Source of the DNA: Desulfobulbaceae bacterium UBA5628
Lineage (GTDB): Bacteria > Desulfobacterota > Desulfobulbia > Desulfobulbales > Desulfurivibrionaceae
Reading direction: 5' to 3'
DNA length: 7,186 nt
Assembly (NCBI GenBank): GCA_002421565.1
Contig: DIKC01000064.1
Coordinates: 164-7,349 of the forward strand
In this document: piece after piece, positions 6,940-7,186 of the stretch
Layout of the letters: every line of letters starts with the position of its first letter
Position numbering within the stretch: position 1 is the stretch's first letter
Notes under the pieces: generated by a model
The model's database searches: none
What the model saw: only the letters and a program-made list of their open reading frames with translations
What the model was told of the DNA's origin: nothing
Made by a program: the position numbers and the translations under genes

Positions 6940-6968
6940 ACCATACAGATTCTTTTGGGAAATGGCAA
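6940..6968 (-). promoter_or_regulatory. Candidate sigma70 promoter of the MreB-like gene
   Basis: On the minus strand TTGCCA (6963-6968) and TATGGT (6940-6945) are 17 bases apart. The -35 matches consensus at five of six positions and the -10 at four of six. Transcription would start near 6933, about 40 bases before the ATG. It lies in the gap after the ferredoxin stop codon, so the MreB-like gene may be expressed independently of that gene. Confidence 0.5.
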
Positions 6969-6988
6969 GTTGTTGTGTTTTCGTTGAA

Positions 6989-7186
6989 TCAGGATGCTTG
7001 TCGCGGGAGATCCTCAAGTTTTTCATCGATCCCCGGCAACTCGATGGCCAGATCCCGTAGGGCATGGCTCTGGCAGGAAAGCCGCCAGCCCGCGGCGATC
7101 AGCGCTTCCCCGAGGCGGGCTTTCTCGGCGGGATGCACCGGGCTGAGGTGGGATGCGCCCGCAAGCACCCGGAACCGGCAGCGGCC
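6989..7186 (-). CDS. 2Fe-2S ferredoxin, C-terminal part (start outside the window)
   Basis: The minus strand from the window edge to TGA at 6989-6991 encodes 65 residues beginning GRCRFRVLAGASHLSP. The Cys at residue 3 would be the last Cys of the clustered CxxxxCGxC ligands, and a further ligand Cys lies in GWRLSCQS, followed by LAIELPGI. This is the C-terminal two thirds of a 2Fe-2S ferredoxin of the kind seen as electron carriers and at the N-terminus of RACo-type corrinoid activators (ferredoxin plus ASKHA ATPase). Here the chain ends soon after the fold (EKLEDLPRQAS), so it has no fused C-terminal domain. N-terminal fusions cannot be excluded. It lies 94 bases upstream of the MreB-like gene on the same strand. 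The partner enzyme is unknown. Confidence 0.8.
   Translation of the reverse strand, partial: GRCRFRVLAGASHLSPVHPAEKARLGEALIAAGWRLSCQSHALRDLAIELPGIDEKLEDLPRQAS

Noticed and set aside
6895..7065. A 57-residue N-terminal extension of the MreB-like protein
   Set aside because: It would run through a good promoter, a palindrome and the end of the ferredoxin gene in another frame. MreB proteins normally begin where the internal ATG lies, and that ATG has an AGGA site.
6895..7065. Programmed +1 frameshift joining the ferredoxin to the MreB-like protein
   Set aside because: The frames differ by +1 and the region is open, but I see no known shift site, and separate start signals for the second gene are present.

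Overview
The window is a GC-rich, tightly packed stretch of chromosome from a Gram-negative bacterium. The gene content is an RNase R, a long RelA/SpoT-type (RSH) protein, a YbdG/MscM-type channel, an MreB-like actin and an ASKHA-style 2Fe-2S ferredoxin. Together with the high GC this would fit a Desulfobacterota/deltaproteobacterial genome, but that is an impression and no marker in the window proves it. I see no insertion sequences, phage genes, CRISPR arrays, tRNAs or rRNAs.

Layout. Positions 1-2239 (minus strand) hold rnr (RNase R) followed by the first 41 codons of a SpoU/TrmJ-type RNA methyltransferase. The two overlap by ATGA, so they form an RNA-processing operon read towards position 1. 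A ~200-base divergent intergenic region (2240-2442), AT-rich around 2275-2335, carries a good rnr ribosome binding site, a small hairpin and a weak promoter-like sequence for the plus strand. Positions 2443-5850 (plus strand) hold the RSH gene followed 9 bases later by a MscS-family channel gene. The channel's Shine-Dalgarno overlaps the RSH stop codon, which suggests coupled translation. Positions 5860-6894 (minus strand) hold a divergent MreB-like actin gene that converges on the channel gene with 9 bases between stop codons. Upstream of it, 6989-7186 (minus strand) is the C-terminal part of a 2Fe-2S ferredoxin whose start lies outside the window. The 94-base gap between ferredoxin and MreB-like gene holds a credible sigma70 promoter with an imperfect palindrome at the predicted transcription start.

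The most notable observation is in the RSH protein. Its ppGpp hydrolase (HD) site is intact, while the synthetase fold keeps its shape but has lost the catalytic Asp and Glu and the surrounding signature motifs. It is therefore predicted to degrade (p)ppGpp only, and is probably a SpoT-like regulator that needs a synthetase encoded elsewhere. The second notable region is the MreB-like protein with an altered phosphate-2 loop, a Trp-rich C-terminal tail, no mreC/mreD next to it, and a ferredoxin as its upstream neighbour.

Functionally, the left half is RNA turnover and modification, the middle is alarmone control plus osmotic/mechanical protection, and the right half is a possible cytoskeletal or redox-linked actin-fold ATPase. 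I did not find a clearly new multi-gene system. The altered RSH and the ferredoxin/actin pair are the places to look.
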